Source: Spirosoma luteum DSM 19990 (lineage in GTDB: Bacteria; Bacteroidota; Bacteroidia; Cytophagales; Spirosomataceae). Taken from it: a stretch of 64,000 bases of DNA. The number at the start of each line of letters is the position of its first letter. Positions within the stretch are counted from its first letter, which is position 1. Below are positions 42,417-51,851 of the stretch, piece after piece. The stretch spans positions 930,001-994,000 of the forward strand of contig NZ_KB893245.1 of NCBI RefSeq assembly GCF_000374065.1. Reading direction: 5' to 3'. The position numbers and the translations under genes are program-made. The notes under the pieces were generated by a model. That model saw only the letters and a program-made list of their open reading frames with translations. It did not search any database and was not told the DNA's origin.

Positions 42417-43859
42417 TTAACTCCATTCCCGGTCGGCGGAATCCTTCGTATTCCAGTTCTCGGTGGGGGCAAACCAGGTAGCTCCTTTTTTGAGGAATTT
42501 TTTGGCTGCCTCTTCGTTCAGTTCAACGCCGAGACCTGGCCGGTCAGGGACCTTAACGAACCCTTTTTCAACGATGGGTTTGATGCCCGTTACAATGTTC
42601 TCCCATCCCTCCACATCGACGCCGTGGTGTTCGAGAGCAACAAAGTTCTCCGTAGCAGCCGCGCAGTGAACATTGGCCATCATGGAAATGGGCGACCCGG
42701 CAAAGTGCATCGCCATCGGAATTCCGGCTTCTTCGGCATAGTCGCCAATCTTCTTCGTTTCCAGCAACCCGCCTGATGAGGCCAGATCGGGATGAATCAT
42801 ATCGACAGCTCGCGCGTCGATGAGTTTTTTGAAATTTTCTTTCAGATAGATATCCTCTCCGGTTAGCGTTGGGGTATCTATTGCATCCGAAACCTGTTTC
42901 CATTGATCGGTGTAGAACCAGGGGATCAAATCTTCCAGCCAGGCTAGCCGGAAGGGTTCCATTGCCTTTCCAATCTGAATGGCGGTATTGACATCGAAGT
43001 GCCCAAAATGGTCAGCAGCCAGTGGGGTGTCGTAGCCAACAATTTCCCGCACCCGCCCTACGTGGTCCACTAATTTATCCAGCCCTTTTTTTGTAACCTG
43101 AATGCGGGTGAAAGGGTGTTTTGTGTTGGCATAATTCCCCACCTTTCCCGGTTCTGAATCGCTCCACTGCCGCTTCACGCTCCAGTTACTCCCATTGACC
43201 AGTAATCCCGGCTGATCGGCGAGCATACCGATTCCAAAATCCATTTTCAAAAACGTATAGCCCTGATCTTTACGCTTCTTCATATTCTCCGCAAACCCCT
43301 CGTAGGTATCGGCTTCCGGTGTATCGGCATAGAGCCGGACAAAATCGCGGTATTTTCCACCCAGCAACTGATAGGCGGGCACGTTGTAGGCTTTTCCGGC
43401 CAGATCCCACAGGGCCATCTCTACACCACAAACGCCACCAGCCGCCCGGCTTTGCCCACCAAACTGCTTGATTTGTTTAAATACCTGCTCAACGTTACAG
43501 GGGTTCTTGCCCAATAGCCGACTTTTGAGCATCAGGGCGTAGTTGGCACTGGCTCCATCACGCACTTCGCCCCAGCCTACCAGACCCTGATTGGTATCAA
43601 TCCGGATAATAGGGCTGCTGAAAGGCACCCCGTTCAGAACGGCCACGCGTAAATCGGTAATTTTCAGGTCTGCCGGTTTCGAGTCGCGCGGGACTTTCTG
43701 GGTGACAAATTCCAGTTCCTGATCCACCGAATGTGGGCTCGGCTTGTTATCAAACATAAAACCAAGAGACAGCCCACCCAGCCCGGCGTTGCGCAAAAAG
43801 TCACGGCGATCAGGGGAGGGAGAGCCGGAAGCGGCTAATCGGGACAACAAGTTTTTCAT
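42417..43859 (-). CDS. Tat-exported enolase-superfamily dehydratase/racemase
   Basis: 480 residues. The N-terminus has a twin-arginine signal (DRRDFLRNAGLGGLSLG). The mature part is a mandelate-racemase/muconate-lactonizing enzyme-type barrel: FLKMDFGIGM (Lys of the KxK-like motif), metal ligands in LAADHFGHFD, WLEDLIPW and TGEDIY, then MHPDLASSGGL-like and MAMHFAGSPI with the catalytic His. It probably dehydrates or epimerises a sugar acid. Two RraA-like genes are divergently transcribed 230 bp away, which suggests a joint pathway. Periplasmic location is inferred from the signal. Confidence 0.9.
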   Translation of the reverse strand: MKNLLSRLAASGSPSPDRRDFLRNAGLGGLSLGFMFDNKPSPHSVDQELEFVTQKVPRDSKPADLKITDLRVAVLNGVPFSSPIIRIDTNQGLVGWGEVRDGASANYALMLKSRLLGKNPCNVEQVFKQIKQFGGQSRAAGGVCGVEMALWDLAGKAYNVPAYQLLGGKYRDFVRLYADTPEADTYEGFAENMKKRKDQGYTFLKMDFGIGMLADQPGLLVNGSNWSVKRQWSDSEPGKVGNYANTKHPFTRIQVTKKGLDKLVDHVGRVREIVGYDTPLAADHFGHFDVNTAIQIGKAMEPFRLAWLEDLIPWFYTDQWKQVSDAIDTPTLTGEDIYLKENFKKLIDARAVDMIHPDLASSGGLLETKKIGDYAEEAGIPMAMHFAGSPISMMANVHCAAATENFVALEHHGVDVEGWENIVTGIKPIVEKGFVKVPDRPGLGVELNEEAAKKFLKKGATWFAPTENWNTKDSADREWS

Positions 43860-44088
43860 GGCAAAGGGATTTGAGGTTATGTTTATAGCTACTGGCGTGA
43901 CTCACTCTTTATTTTGTGCAACGCCATACGGGTATATAAATAAACGAATGGCAGTATTTTACTCATGCTCCGTTCTTTTTGATTCGACGGATAGGGATGT
44001 CTGGTAACTGACGGATGAAAAGCTCATAATCAGACCTATATCCTGTTTGTTCACCCTAAACGCATGTATTGACCCCTTAAACTAGACC

Positions 44089-45027
44089 ATGAAAGCACAA
44101 ACACGATTTTTGTTAACCGTCCTTGCCCTGGCGGGGAGCCTGGCAGCCCACGCCCAGCGGGTAGGGTCAACGCCCGACTACGTCACTACTTTAACCGCCA
44201 GCTGGAAAGGAGAACGATTGCCCGATGGCCGCCCGAACGTTTCTGACCTGGTACTGGACCGCCTGCAAAACTGCACACTGGAGCAGATATGGGGCTATCT
44301 GAGTAATAAGGGCTACCGAAATCAGGTGGAGAAAAACTGGCTTATTCTTAAGCCCGGCGAAACCATGACGGGGCGGGTGGTAACGGCTCAGTTTATGCCC
44401 ACCCGCCCCGACCTCGACAGTATGGTGCGGGCAGCGGGCAAAACCGAAGGCCGCTCCCAGAAGGGGGGAATCAATATCTGGCCCATCGACATCCTGAAGA
44501 AAGGGGATGTTTACGTGGCCGATGGTTATGGCAAGATTAAGGACGGAACCCTGATTGGGTCAAGCCTGGGGAATGCCATTTACGGCAAAACGGGCAAGGG
44601 CGTTATCTTCTACGGTTCAGTTCGGGATATGCAGGAACTGAAAGATACCAAAGGGTTCAATGCCTGGGTGAAAGGACAGGATCCATCGTACATCAAAGAC
44701 ATGACGCCCACTTCCATCAATGCCCCGATTCGGATTGGCGACGTTACCGTGTTGCCCGGCGATGTGGTGTTTGCCAATGAATACGGGGTGGTTTTTATTC
44801 CGGCTCACCTGGTAGAAGGCTTGGTATCTGCTTCGGAAATGACGGCCCTGCGCGACGAATTCGAGCGAGTACTGTTGCAGCAGGGAAAATACCCATCCGG
44901 CGAAATTCATGGTGATTGGTCCGATAAGATAAAGGGAGAGTTCAGAACGTGGGTGGCCAAATACCCCAAAAAATTAGCCATCACGACTAAAGAAATAGAA
45001 ACGTACCTGGCAAAAGAAGGCCATTAA
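44089..45027 (+). CDS. Secreted RraA-like protein (HMG/CHA aldolase-like), copy 1
   Basis: 312 residues with a signal peptide (LLTVLALAGSLAAHAQ). RraA/HMG-aldolase fold features: WPIDILKKGDVYVADGYGKI, GSSLGNAIYGKTGKGVIFYG, SVRDMQELKD with the RD motif, and VLPGDVVFANEYGVVFIPAHLVE. Family enzymes cleave or decarboxylate 4-hydroxy-4-methyl-2-oxoglutarate-like acids; export to the periplasm is unusual for an aldolase but common for this Bacteroidota subgroup. It is followed after 12 bp by a paralogue. Confidence 0.9.
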   Translation: MKAQTRFLLTVLALAGSLAAHAQRVGSTPDYVTTLTASWKGERLPDGRPNVSDLVLDRLQNCTLEQIWGYLSNKGYRNQVEKNWLILKPGETMTGRVVTAQFMPTRPDLDSMVRAAGKTEGRSQKGGINIWPIDILKKGDVYVADGYGKIKDGTLIGSSLGNAIYGKTGKGVIFYGSVRDMQELKDTKGFNAWVKGQDPSYIKDMTPTSINAPIRIGDVTVLPGDVVFANEYGVVFIPAHLVEGLVSASEMTALRDEFERVLLQQGKYPSGEIHGDWSDKIKGEFRTWVAKYPKKLAITTKEIETYLAKEGH

Positions 45028-45039
45028 TTCACTACCCTG

Positions 45040-45972
45040 ATGAGATTCAGTGCTGCTTTTTTGCTTCCTTTTTGGGTTGCACTTTACGTTTATGTTCCCT
45101 TATCGGCGCAAACAATTCCGAAAGACGAACTGGTTTTTCTAACGTCCGACTGGAAAGGAGAACGATTCCCGGATGGTCGGCCTAAAATTTCTGATGCCCT
45201 AGTAGAACGGGCCAAACACATCGGGATTGATGATGCCTGGACTGTTTTGAAGAATGAAGGCTACACCAATCAGTTTGAAGGGGGTTGGAAATTGATACAG
45301 AATGATGTGCCGGTAACCGGGCGGGCCGTAACGGCGATGTTCATGCCCAGCCGACCCGATGTGGAGAAAAACATTAAAGAGCGGGGAATTACCAAACAGG
45401 GACGAAAAGGGAACACCAACACCTGGCCCATTGAAACGTTAACGAAAGGGGATGTGTATGTAGCCGATGCGTTTGGCAAAATTGGCGGGGGCACCCTGAT
45501 GGGGGCTACCCTAGGGAATGCCATCTTTAGTAAAACGGGAAACGGCGTTGTTTTCGACGGGGCCGCCCGCGATTTGCAGGAGCTGCAGAACATCAAAGGA
45601 TTCAACGCATTCGTCCGCGATTTTCACCCTTCTTTTCTGGAAGAAATGGTATTGATGGGCCTCAACTCTCCCATTCGCATTGGGCGCGTTATGGTGCTGC
45701 CGGGCGATTTGGTTATTGCCCAGCGGGAAGGTGTTCTTTTTGTGCCAGCCCACCTGGCCGAGCAGGTTGTCAGTACTGCTGAGTTCGTTACCCGCAAGGA
45801 CCTGTTTGGCTTCGAGATGGTCAAATCTGGGCGCTACACAACCGGCCAGATCGACAGCCAGTGGACGGAGGAAATCAAAACAGCGTTTCTTACCTGGTTA
45901 GGTAAGCACCCCGAAGCGGGAACCATGACTAAAACTGAGTTAGACAAAGTAATGAGTAAACGAACCTGGTAA
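45040..45972 (+). CDS. Secreted RraA-like protein, copy 2
   Basis: 310 residues, signal peptide (LLPFWVALYVYVPLSAQ), about the same domain as copy 1 with WPIETLTKGDVYVADAFGKI, GATLGNAIFSKTGNGVVFDG, AARDLQELQNI and VLPGDLVIAQREGVLFVPAHLAE. The two proteins share the WKGER-PDGRP-ISD/VSD start and many blocks, so they arose by tandem duplication. A strong terminator follows at 45987-46028. The two might form a mixed hexamer or act on two related acids. Confidence 0.9.
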   Translation: MRFSAAFLLPFWVALYVYVPLSAQTIPKDELVFLTSDWKGERFPDGRPKISDALVERAKHIGIDDAWTVLKNEGYTNQFEGGWKLIQNDVPVTGRAVTAMFMPSRPDVEKNIKERGITKQGRKGNTNTWPIETLTKGDVYVADAFGKIGGGTLMGATLGNAIFSKTGNGVVFDGAARDLQELQNIKGFNAFVRDFHPSFLEEMVLMGLNSPIRIGRVMVLPGDLVIAQREGVLFVPAHLAEQVVSTAEFVTRKDLFGFEMVKSGRYTTGQIDSQWTEEIKTAFLTWLGKHPEAGTMTKTELDKVMSKRTW

Positions 45973-45986
45973 GGAGTGGTTTTAAT

Positions 45987-46028
45987 CACAAAAAAGCCTT
46001 CCCCCGTTCAGGGTAAGGCTTTTTTGTG
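45987..46028 (+). terminator. Rho-independent terminator after the RraA pair
   Basis: CACAAAAAAGCCTT pairs exactly with AAGGCTTTTTTGTG around a C/G-rich core and short loop. With A-runs and T-runs on both sides it can end transcription in both directions, from the RraA genes and from ppiD on the other strand. Confidence 0.9.
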
Positions 46029-46050
46029 TGATGCCAGAGACAACGAACTG

Positions 46051-48171
46051 CTAATAAAACTTAGCCCGTTTGTCTTCTACTTTAGCCGCATCTTTGATAG
46101 CTTCGTTGATATACAGGCTAATCCGGGACGTGTTGTTCTGCTGAATCTGCGTTTTATACATCGTATAGTCTGCCACGGCCGGGGCTGGCGTTATGGATGT
46201 TGTTTCCATCATCAAAACACCGCCTTCACCAATAAATGGTTTTGAGCGTTTACCCGGCTTGAGACCAAAAGTTTTACCCAGCGCAATCGGATCTACACCG
46301 GCACTACGCAGGAACCCCGTTGCCAGATTAACGTCTTCGGCTGTTTCTACCAGTGCACCGGAACCATACTTCTGAGCAATACTTTCCAGTGTGCCAGTAG
46401 CATTTCCCAGTTTGCTGATAATCTGTTCCCCCTTCAGTTCGTTACGAACTTTGGCGGTGAGCTCATTACGGTAGTCATTCAGTGTCACCTTGTCCTTATC
46501 TGTCTTGTTGGTGAGTACGGCAATAACGTATTGATCACCCACTTCAAACGGTTCAGATACATCGCCCACATCAGTTTTATCATTAAAAGCCCAGCGCACA
46601 ATCTGCCGTACTTCGGTACCCGCCAAGGCGTTGATTTGAGCGGCTCCTTCCGGAATACGCTCGGCGGTAGCCATAACCAGCGACTTGTCTTCTTTCACTT
46701 TGGTATCAAATGCTTCCCTGGTATGCACATCCGAAGCAAACTGATCCGCTTTCCGCAGGGCTTCATCCCGCGTAATCTGACTGGGAGAAATCGTTTTGCC
46801 GATGGCAGCAATACGGTACAATACATTTGTTTTGGGCTCCGTCACTTTGATGATGTGGTAGCCAAATTCGGTTTCGACCAGACGGGGAATCAACCCTTCT
46901 GACGAAGCGCCAAACACTGCCGACTCAAACGGTTTCACCATTTGGCCATTGTTCTTAAAATACCCAAGGTCGCCACCAGCGGACCGGGAACCATCATCGC
47001 TGTTTGTTTGCGCCAGTGCCTCAAAGCTGGCACCACCCTGAATCTGTTTCAGGATACCCTCGGCCCGCCGACGGGCATCTGCTTTGGCAGAATCGGCCAG
47101 CCCTTTGGTCTGGATCAAAATATGGCTGGCACGGGCGGTGAAATTGGTATCCCTCTTGGTACCGCCGTACTTATAGATGAAATAGGTGTTGCCTTCGCGG
47201 AAGGGACCGTAAATGCCCCCCTGTGTAAAGCTTGGAATAGCATCCTGAAGTTGCTGGGGCATTTCTCCGGCGGTCAGGTAAAGAGGAACCCGAACATCAC
47301 TATTTTGCTGAGCAAAAACGGAGTCGTTTTGGGCCGCTCCCAATCCACGAGCCAGCGATTTGATTTCGGTGTACAGCGTCGCACTATCTTCTTTGGATGG
47401 AGCCACCGAAAAAGTTACGTACTGGATAGACCGGCTATCGGTGCCGGGATACTCATCCTTGTGCTTGTCAAGATAACTCTGCAACTGTGAGTCCGTCACC
47501 TTTACGGTCGTGTCGTTGATCGCGTAAAAGGGAACGAACAAAAACTTCACGTTAGCCTTGGCATTCTGCGCCTGATATTCTTTTTGAGCTTCAGCCGTAG
47601 TAGCAAACACCGACATCGTCATCAACCCTTCGTACTTTTCGCGCAGACGGTTTGATTTCAGATTATCTTCGAAGCTGGCCCAGGCTGCCTGCTGCTGAAC
47701 CGGCAGATTTTTCAGCCCTTTGAGGTAACTGATGATAGAGCTCTTATCGAAAACGCCCGTTTGAGGATTGGTAAACGCCTGCCGCACAGTAGGACTTATG
47801 TTGTTCCCCTGTACCATGTCGACCAGCTCTTCGGGCGATACTTTCAGGCCCAGTTTGTCGAACTGTTTTTGGTACGCAATTTCAAACAGCATCTGATTCC
47901 AGGCTTGCTCCCGAATCTGACCCATTTCCTGCTCGGCTGGAGCACGGCCAGTTTGCTGCTCATATTGCGCCCGAATTTCATCCACTTTCGCATTGAAATC
48001 CTGATAGTCAATAGATTGGCCGTCAATAACACCAACTTCCTGCTGGTTTCCACCAAACAGCTGACTACGGCCACCGAGCAAATCACCCCCTACAATGAAC
48101 AGTAGTAAACTGACAGCAATGACGCCGACAGCCAACCCTGAACGTTCTCTAATCTTATTAATGACAGACAT
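46051..48171 (-). CDS. Membrane-anchored peptidyl-prolyl isomerase (PpiD/SurA-like)
   Basis: 706 residues from ATG 48171 (MSVINKIRERSGLAVG). A single N-terminal transmembrane segment (LAVGVIAVSLLLFIVGGDLL) is followed by a SurA_N-like helical chaperone region, a PpiC-type rotamase domain (ASHILIQTKGLADSAKADAR, SAGGDLGYFKNNGQMVKPFE, EFGYHIIKVTEPK) and a long C-terminal part with a second rotamase-like half. This is the PpiD arrangement, a foldase for exported proteins. It lies 189 bp after a TolC gene. Confidence 0.9.
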   Translation of the reverse strand: MSVINKIRERSGLAVGVIAVSLLLFIVGGDLLGGRSQLFGGNQQEVGVIDGQSIDYQDFNAKVDEIRAQYEQQTGRAPAEQEMGQIREQAWNQMLFEIAYQKQFDKLGLKVSPEELVDMVQGNNISPTVRQAFTNPQTGVFDKSSIISYLKGLKNLPVQQQAAWASFEDNLKSNRLREKYEGLMTMSVFATTAEAQKEYQAQNAKANVKFLFVPFYAINDTTVKVTDSQLQSYLDKHKDEYPGTDSRSIQYVTFSVAPSKEDSATLYTEIKSLARGLGAAQNDSVFAQQNSDVRVPLYLTAGEMPQQLQDAIPSFTQGGIYGPFREGNTYFIYKYGGTKRDTNFTARASHILIQTKGLADSAKADARRRAEGILKQIQGGASFEALAQTNSDDGSRSAGGDLGYFKNNGQMVKPFESAVFGASSEGLIPRLVETEFGYHIIKVTEPKTNVLYRIAAIGKTISPSQITRDEALRKADQFASDVHTREAFDTKVKEDKSLVMATAERIPEGAAQINALAGTEVRQIVRWAFNDKTDVGDVSEPFEVGDQYVIAVLTNKTDKDKVTLNDYRNELTAKVRNELKGEQIISKLGNATGTLESIAQKYGSGALVETAEDVNLATGFLRSAGVDPIALGKTFGLKPGKRSKPFIGEGGVLMMETTSITPAPAVADYTMYKTQIQQNNTSRISLYINEAIKDAAKVEDKRAKFY

Positions 48172-48360
48172 TTCGCTTTTAACAGTCAATTTAGCCCGCA
48201 AAATAACAATTTTCCTTCGTGCAATACAAGGAAAAATCGTTTCGTAACGGGTGTTCGTGGGTGTATCGGCTTACGAAGTGCGTCCGGGTCAGGTAGTTTT
48301 TGTACAACTACACTGGCTCATCCCATAAAAGAAGCGTATGGGCAGGTCATAGCCCGGTGC

Positions 48361-49749
48361 TTACTGGGCAAGTTCCTGGGTTATTGTGCTGCTCAAGCGC
48401 AGGAGTTCGATTTCGGCCGCCTTCGCATTATACTCGGCCTCAATCAGGCGGGTTTGGGCATCGATGGCGTTACGCTGCACGTTACGAAACTCAACAAAGG
48501 TTGAGTTACCAATGCGGTATCGGTCATACGCAATGTCAACGTTCTGGTTAGCCAGCAGGTTATTCTGAACCTCTAAATTAAGCAGTTTTAAACTGTTCTG
48601 GTAAAGCTGATACGTTTGTGCCATGGCCGATTGGAGCTGTAATCGCTGGTCATTTTCCTGGCTCTGGGCGATAATTGTGTTGACACGGGCATTCTGCACC
48701 TGACGTTTGAGGTTGTAGCCGTTGAAAATTGGAATGGTAGCCTGAATTAGGTAAGTAGGGCCACTTGCCCGACCCGTTTTTATACCGAAGCCCCCCTGGT
48801 TGTCAATAAACTGGTAGTTGTACCCCGTTTGAGCCGTAACAAGCGGCAGAAGCTGCGCATTGGCCAGTTCTGTATTCAGGTTGGCAACGGTACGGTTCAG
48901 TACAGCCGCAGCCAGTTGCGGGTTATTTGAATTCAGCGATTGCTGAAGCGGCTCCAGCTGTAGATCTGGCTGAGCAATGATAGTATCGCGAACAGAAAAC
49001 TCCGTTTGAGGCTCCCGAACCAGTAACCTGTTCAGAATTATTTTAGCATTGCGCAATGCCTGCTCCTGCGAAAGTAAAGCAGCGCTATCCGTGTTATAAT
49101 CGACCTGGGCACTCAGGAAATCTACTTTCGAGCGTGTCCCCACTTCGTAATTGGCCCGCGCCAGTTCAAGCCGCTCCCGCGAAATATCGAGTGCCTGGCT
49201 AAAGGCAATGAACCGCTGCACCTGCCGAACAACATCGTAGTAGCTGGTAGCCACCTGCGCCATCGTAGACTCTACATTGGCACGGGTATTCACCGTACTT
49301 ATCTGAAGAAATTGCTGCAGCTGCGTATAAAGCGACCGGCGGGCGTATCCATTGAAAACGGTGTATGTTACATTAACGCCCACGTTACTGGTACGGTTAA
49401 ATGCCCCATTCACCTGCAACGGAGGTCGGTTTGCATCCAGATACGTTTGCCGCAGACTTTGCAGACTACCATTTGAATTCAGGTTGCCGGTTATCGTGGG
49501 CAGATAGCCCGCGTTCCCTTTTGAGTAATTATTCCGGGCAATATCCTCCTGCGAGCGATTGATCTGAACCTGATAGTTTTTCTCGACCGACTGACTAACA
49601 GCCTGCTGTAAGGTTAGCAACTCTCCGGTCTGAGGCAGGGTGGCTACCGTATACGTTCGCTGCTGAGCACGTTGAATAGCATTAGGAAGTTGTTGAGATA
49701 AAGCGGGGAGTGATAAAAAGACAAGGAGAACCCAACGGTTGTGTTTCAT
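48361..49749 (-). CDS. TolC family outer-membrane efflux protein
   Basis: 462 residues, signal peptide (WVLLVFLSLPALSQQ), two internally repeated halves of long helices and beta segments typical of TolC/OEP: LLTLQQAVSQSVEKNYQVQI at the start and IPIFNGYNLKRQVQNARVNT in the second half, ending LRLSSTITQELAQ. It should form a trimeric outer-membrane channel for an RND or ABC exporter, but no pump genes are adjacent. ATG 49749 is chosen since it begins the signal peptide. Confidence 0.93.
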   Translation of the reverse strand: MKHNRWVLLVFLSLPALSQQLPNAIQRAQQRTYTVATLPQTGELLTLQQAVSQSVEKNYQVQINRSQEDIARNNYSKGNAGYLPTITGNLNSNGSLQSLRQTYLDANRPPLQVNGAFNRTSNVGVNVTYTVFNGYARRSLYTQLQQFLQISTVNTRANVESTMAQVATSYYDVVRQVQRFIAFSQALDISRERLELARANYEVGTRSKVDFLSAQVDYNTDSAALLSQEQALRNAKIILNRLLVREPQTEFSVRDTIIAQPDLQLEPLQQSLNSNNPQLAAAVLNRTVANLNTELANAQLLPLVTAQTGYNYQFIDNQGGFGIKTGRASGPTYLIQATIPIFNGYNLKRQVQNARVNTIIAQSQENDQRLQLQSAMAQTYQLYQNSLKLLNLEVQNNLLANQNVDIAYDRYRIGNSTFVEFRNVQRNAIDAQTRLIEAEYNAKAAEIELLRLSSTITQELAQ

Positions 49750-49855
49750 TGAATTGAGATTAACAAGGACAATTAGCACAAAAATACGAGAAACTGTCAT
49801 TCGCTGGTGTCTAATCAACTTTCACTTATCTTGCATGCTTTCTCTGTCAATCGGT

Positions 49856-51487
49856 ATGAAATGTCTTTCCCTGTTGCTTTTTACTCTGTCAATGCTCCTG
49901 GCGGGCTGTTCTTTTAAGGAAAAAGCAGATTTGCTGGTTACCAACACGCGGGTGTATACCGCCGATTCAAGCTTCTCTACGGCCACGGCTTTCGTCATTA
50001 AAGAGGGAAAATTTCTGGCTGTAGGCCAGGCCAGTGCGCTGGCTGAGAAATACGACCCTGTGAGCACGGTGGATCTGGCCGGGAAACCGGTTTACCCCGG
50101 CTTTTACGATCCACATTCTCACTTCCTGGGGCTGGGCCAGGTGCTTGACCAGGCCGACCTGGTAGGAGCTGCCTCCTACGATGAGGTAATCGAGCGACTC
50201 AAAACATTCCACAACGCTCACCCCGATGTGATGTGGCTTACGGGGCGGGGCTGGGACCAGAACGACTGGCCCGAACAGGTATTCCCGACAAAAGAGAAAC
50301 TAGATGCGGCTTTTCCAACTGTTCCCGTCGCCCTCATGCGCGTAGATGGCCATGCCCTGCTGGTCAATTCAAAGGCATTACGCCTGGCGCAGGTAACGGC
50401 GGGGTCGAAGCTGGCGGGTGGTGAGGTGATGCTCGCCAATAACCAGCCAACGGGCGTACTGGTCGACAATGCCATGCAACTTATCAAGCGGGTAATTCCT
50501 CAGCCCACCGTGGCGGACAAAGCCCGGATGCTGCTGAATGCGCAAAAGGCCTGCGTGGCACTGGGGTTGACAACGGTTTCTGACGCGGGAATAAGTCCGG
50601 ATGAGATCAAACTCATTGACAGCCTGCACAAGGCGCGTAAACTCAAAATTCGCGATTACGCCATGATTAGTCTGGGCGAACCCAATATGGACTATTTCCT
50701 GAAGCGGGGTCCGTTCCAAACTGAACGACTAACCGTCCGTTCGTTTAAACTGTACGCCGATGGGGCCCTCGGCTCGCGGGGTGCCTGCCTGCGTAAGCCC
50801 TATAGCGACCGGCCCGAAACAACCGGCTTTTTACTCCTCAGCCCGGCCGAACTGGAACGCGTAACGAAGCTCCTGTATGCCTCAAACTTCCAGGCCAATA
50901 CGCACTGCATCGGCGATTCGGCGAACCACCTGATGTTAGACTTATACGGTAAACTGCTAAAAGGGAAAAATGACCGGCGGTGGCGGATTGAACACGCGCA
51001 AGTCGTGTCGCCGGAGGATGTCTGGTTATTTGGGCGATACTCGATTATTCCGTCCGTACAACCTACTCATGCTACATCGGATATGTACTGGGCTACCGAC
51101 CGGTTGGGGCCGATTCGGGTAAAGGGTGCGTACGCATTCAAGGACTTAATGAATCAGAACGCAATGATTGCGTTTGGCAGCGACTTCCCGGTGGAGGCTG
51201 TTAATCCCCTGTTTGGATTTCACGCGGCTGTAGCCCGTCAGGACGCTAAAAACTTCCCGCCGGGCGGGTTCCAGATGGAAAATGCCGTCGACCGGAAATC
51301 GGCGCTGCTGGCCATGACGCGCTGGGCTGCCTATGCCTGTTTTGAGGATCAGTTGCGCGGCAGCATCGCCCCCGGAAAACAAGCGGACTTTGTGATTCTT
51401 GACCGCGATATTATGTTTGCACCAGCCAATCAGCTTCGCCAAACCAAGGTGCTACAAACCTGGATTGGTGGCGAGCGGGTGTATTGA
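49856..51487 (+). CDS. Lipoprotein amidohydrolase (YtcJ-like)
   Basis: 543 residues from ATG 49856, lipoprotein signal MKCLSLLLFTLSMLLAGC. Amidohydrolase_3-type metallo-hydrolase: PGFYDPHSHFLGLG (HxH metal ligands), MRVDGHALLVNS, YADGALGSRGACL, ANTHCIGD with a His, RRWRIEHAQ and IAFGSDFPVEAVNPL with the catalytic Asp, ending GKQADFVILDRDI. Location is the outer or inner membrane, facing the periplasm. Substrate unknown. It is divergent from the TolC gene. Confidence 0.92.
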   Translation: MKCLSLLLFTLSMLLAGCSFKEKADLLVTNTRVYTADSSFSTATAFVIKEGKFLAVGQASALAEKYDPVSTVDLAGKPVYPGFYDPHSHFLGLGQVLDQADLVGAASYDEVIERLKTFHNAHPDVMWLTGRGWDQNDWPEQVFPTKEKLDAAFPTVPVALMRVDGHALLVNSKALRLAQVTAGSKLAGGEVMLANNQPTGVLVDNAMQLIKRVIPQPTVADKARMLLNAQKACVALGLTTVSDAGISPDEIKLIDSLHKARKLKIRDYAMISLGEPNMDYFLKRGPFQTERLTVRSFKLYADGALGSRGACLRKPYSDRPETTGFLLLSPAELERVTKLLYASNFQANTHCIGDSANHLMLDLYGKLLKGKNDRRWRIEHAQVVSPEDVWLFGRYSIIPSVQPTHATSDMYWATDRLGPIRVKGAYAFKDLMNQNAMIAFGSDFPVEAVNPLFGFHAAVARQDAKNFPPGGFQMENAVDRKSALLAMTRWAAYACFEDQLRGSIAPGKQADFVILDRDIMFAPANQLRQTKVLQTWIGGERVY

Positions 51488-51578
51488 GTGTATTTTTCAG
51501 TTGGCAGATAAAAGAGATTATTTTTCGTATGGATGGAAAGAGACCCGCTGATTAAGGGTACGGAAAGTGGTATTCGGT

Positions 51579-51833
51579 TTAGCGGGGTCGTTGGCCGCGC
51601 TGAATTCGGGTTAGTTCATCCAGCAGATAATCCAGTCCATTCAGTCTGATTTCATACATGGTTTGCAACAGCATCCCCAGCTTACCCGCCGGAAAGCCCT
51701 TCTGCACGAACCACTCCAGGTACGAAATGGGTAATGTCCGGATAAGTTTGTCCTTGTATTTGCCGAAAGGCATTTTGTAGGTTAGCAATTCAGTCAATAG
51801 TTCGGGGTTGCCGAAGGCTGGTTCTCCTGTCAT
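51579..51833 (-). CDS. DUF3820 protein
   Basis: 84 residues with the DUF3820 core MPFGKYKDKLIRTLPISYLE (about 20-39) followed by WFVQKGFPAGKLGMLLQTMYEI. Family function is not established. It starts 18 bp after the LD-carboxypeptidase stop on the same strand and is probably cotranscribed. Confidence 0.88.
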   Translation of the reverse strand: MTGEPAFGNPELLTELLTYKMPFGKYKDKLIRTLPISYLEWFVQKGFPAGKLGMLLQTMYEIRLNGLDYLLDELTRIQRGQRPR

Positions 51834-51851
51834 ATCGTTTCTTTTTACTAG

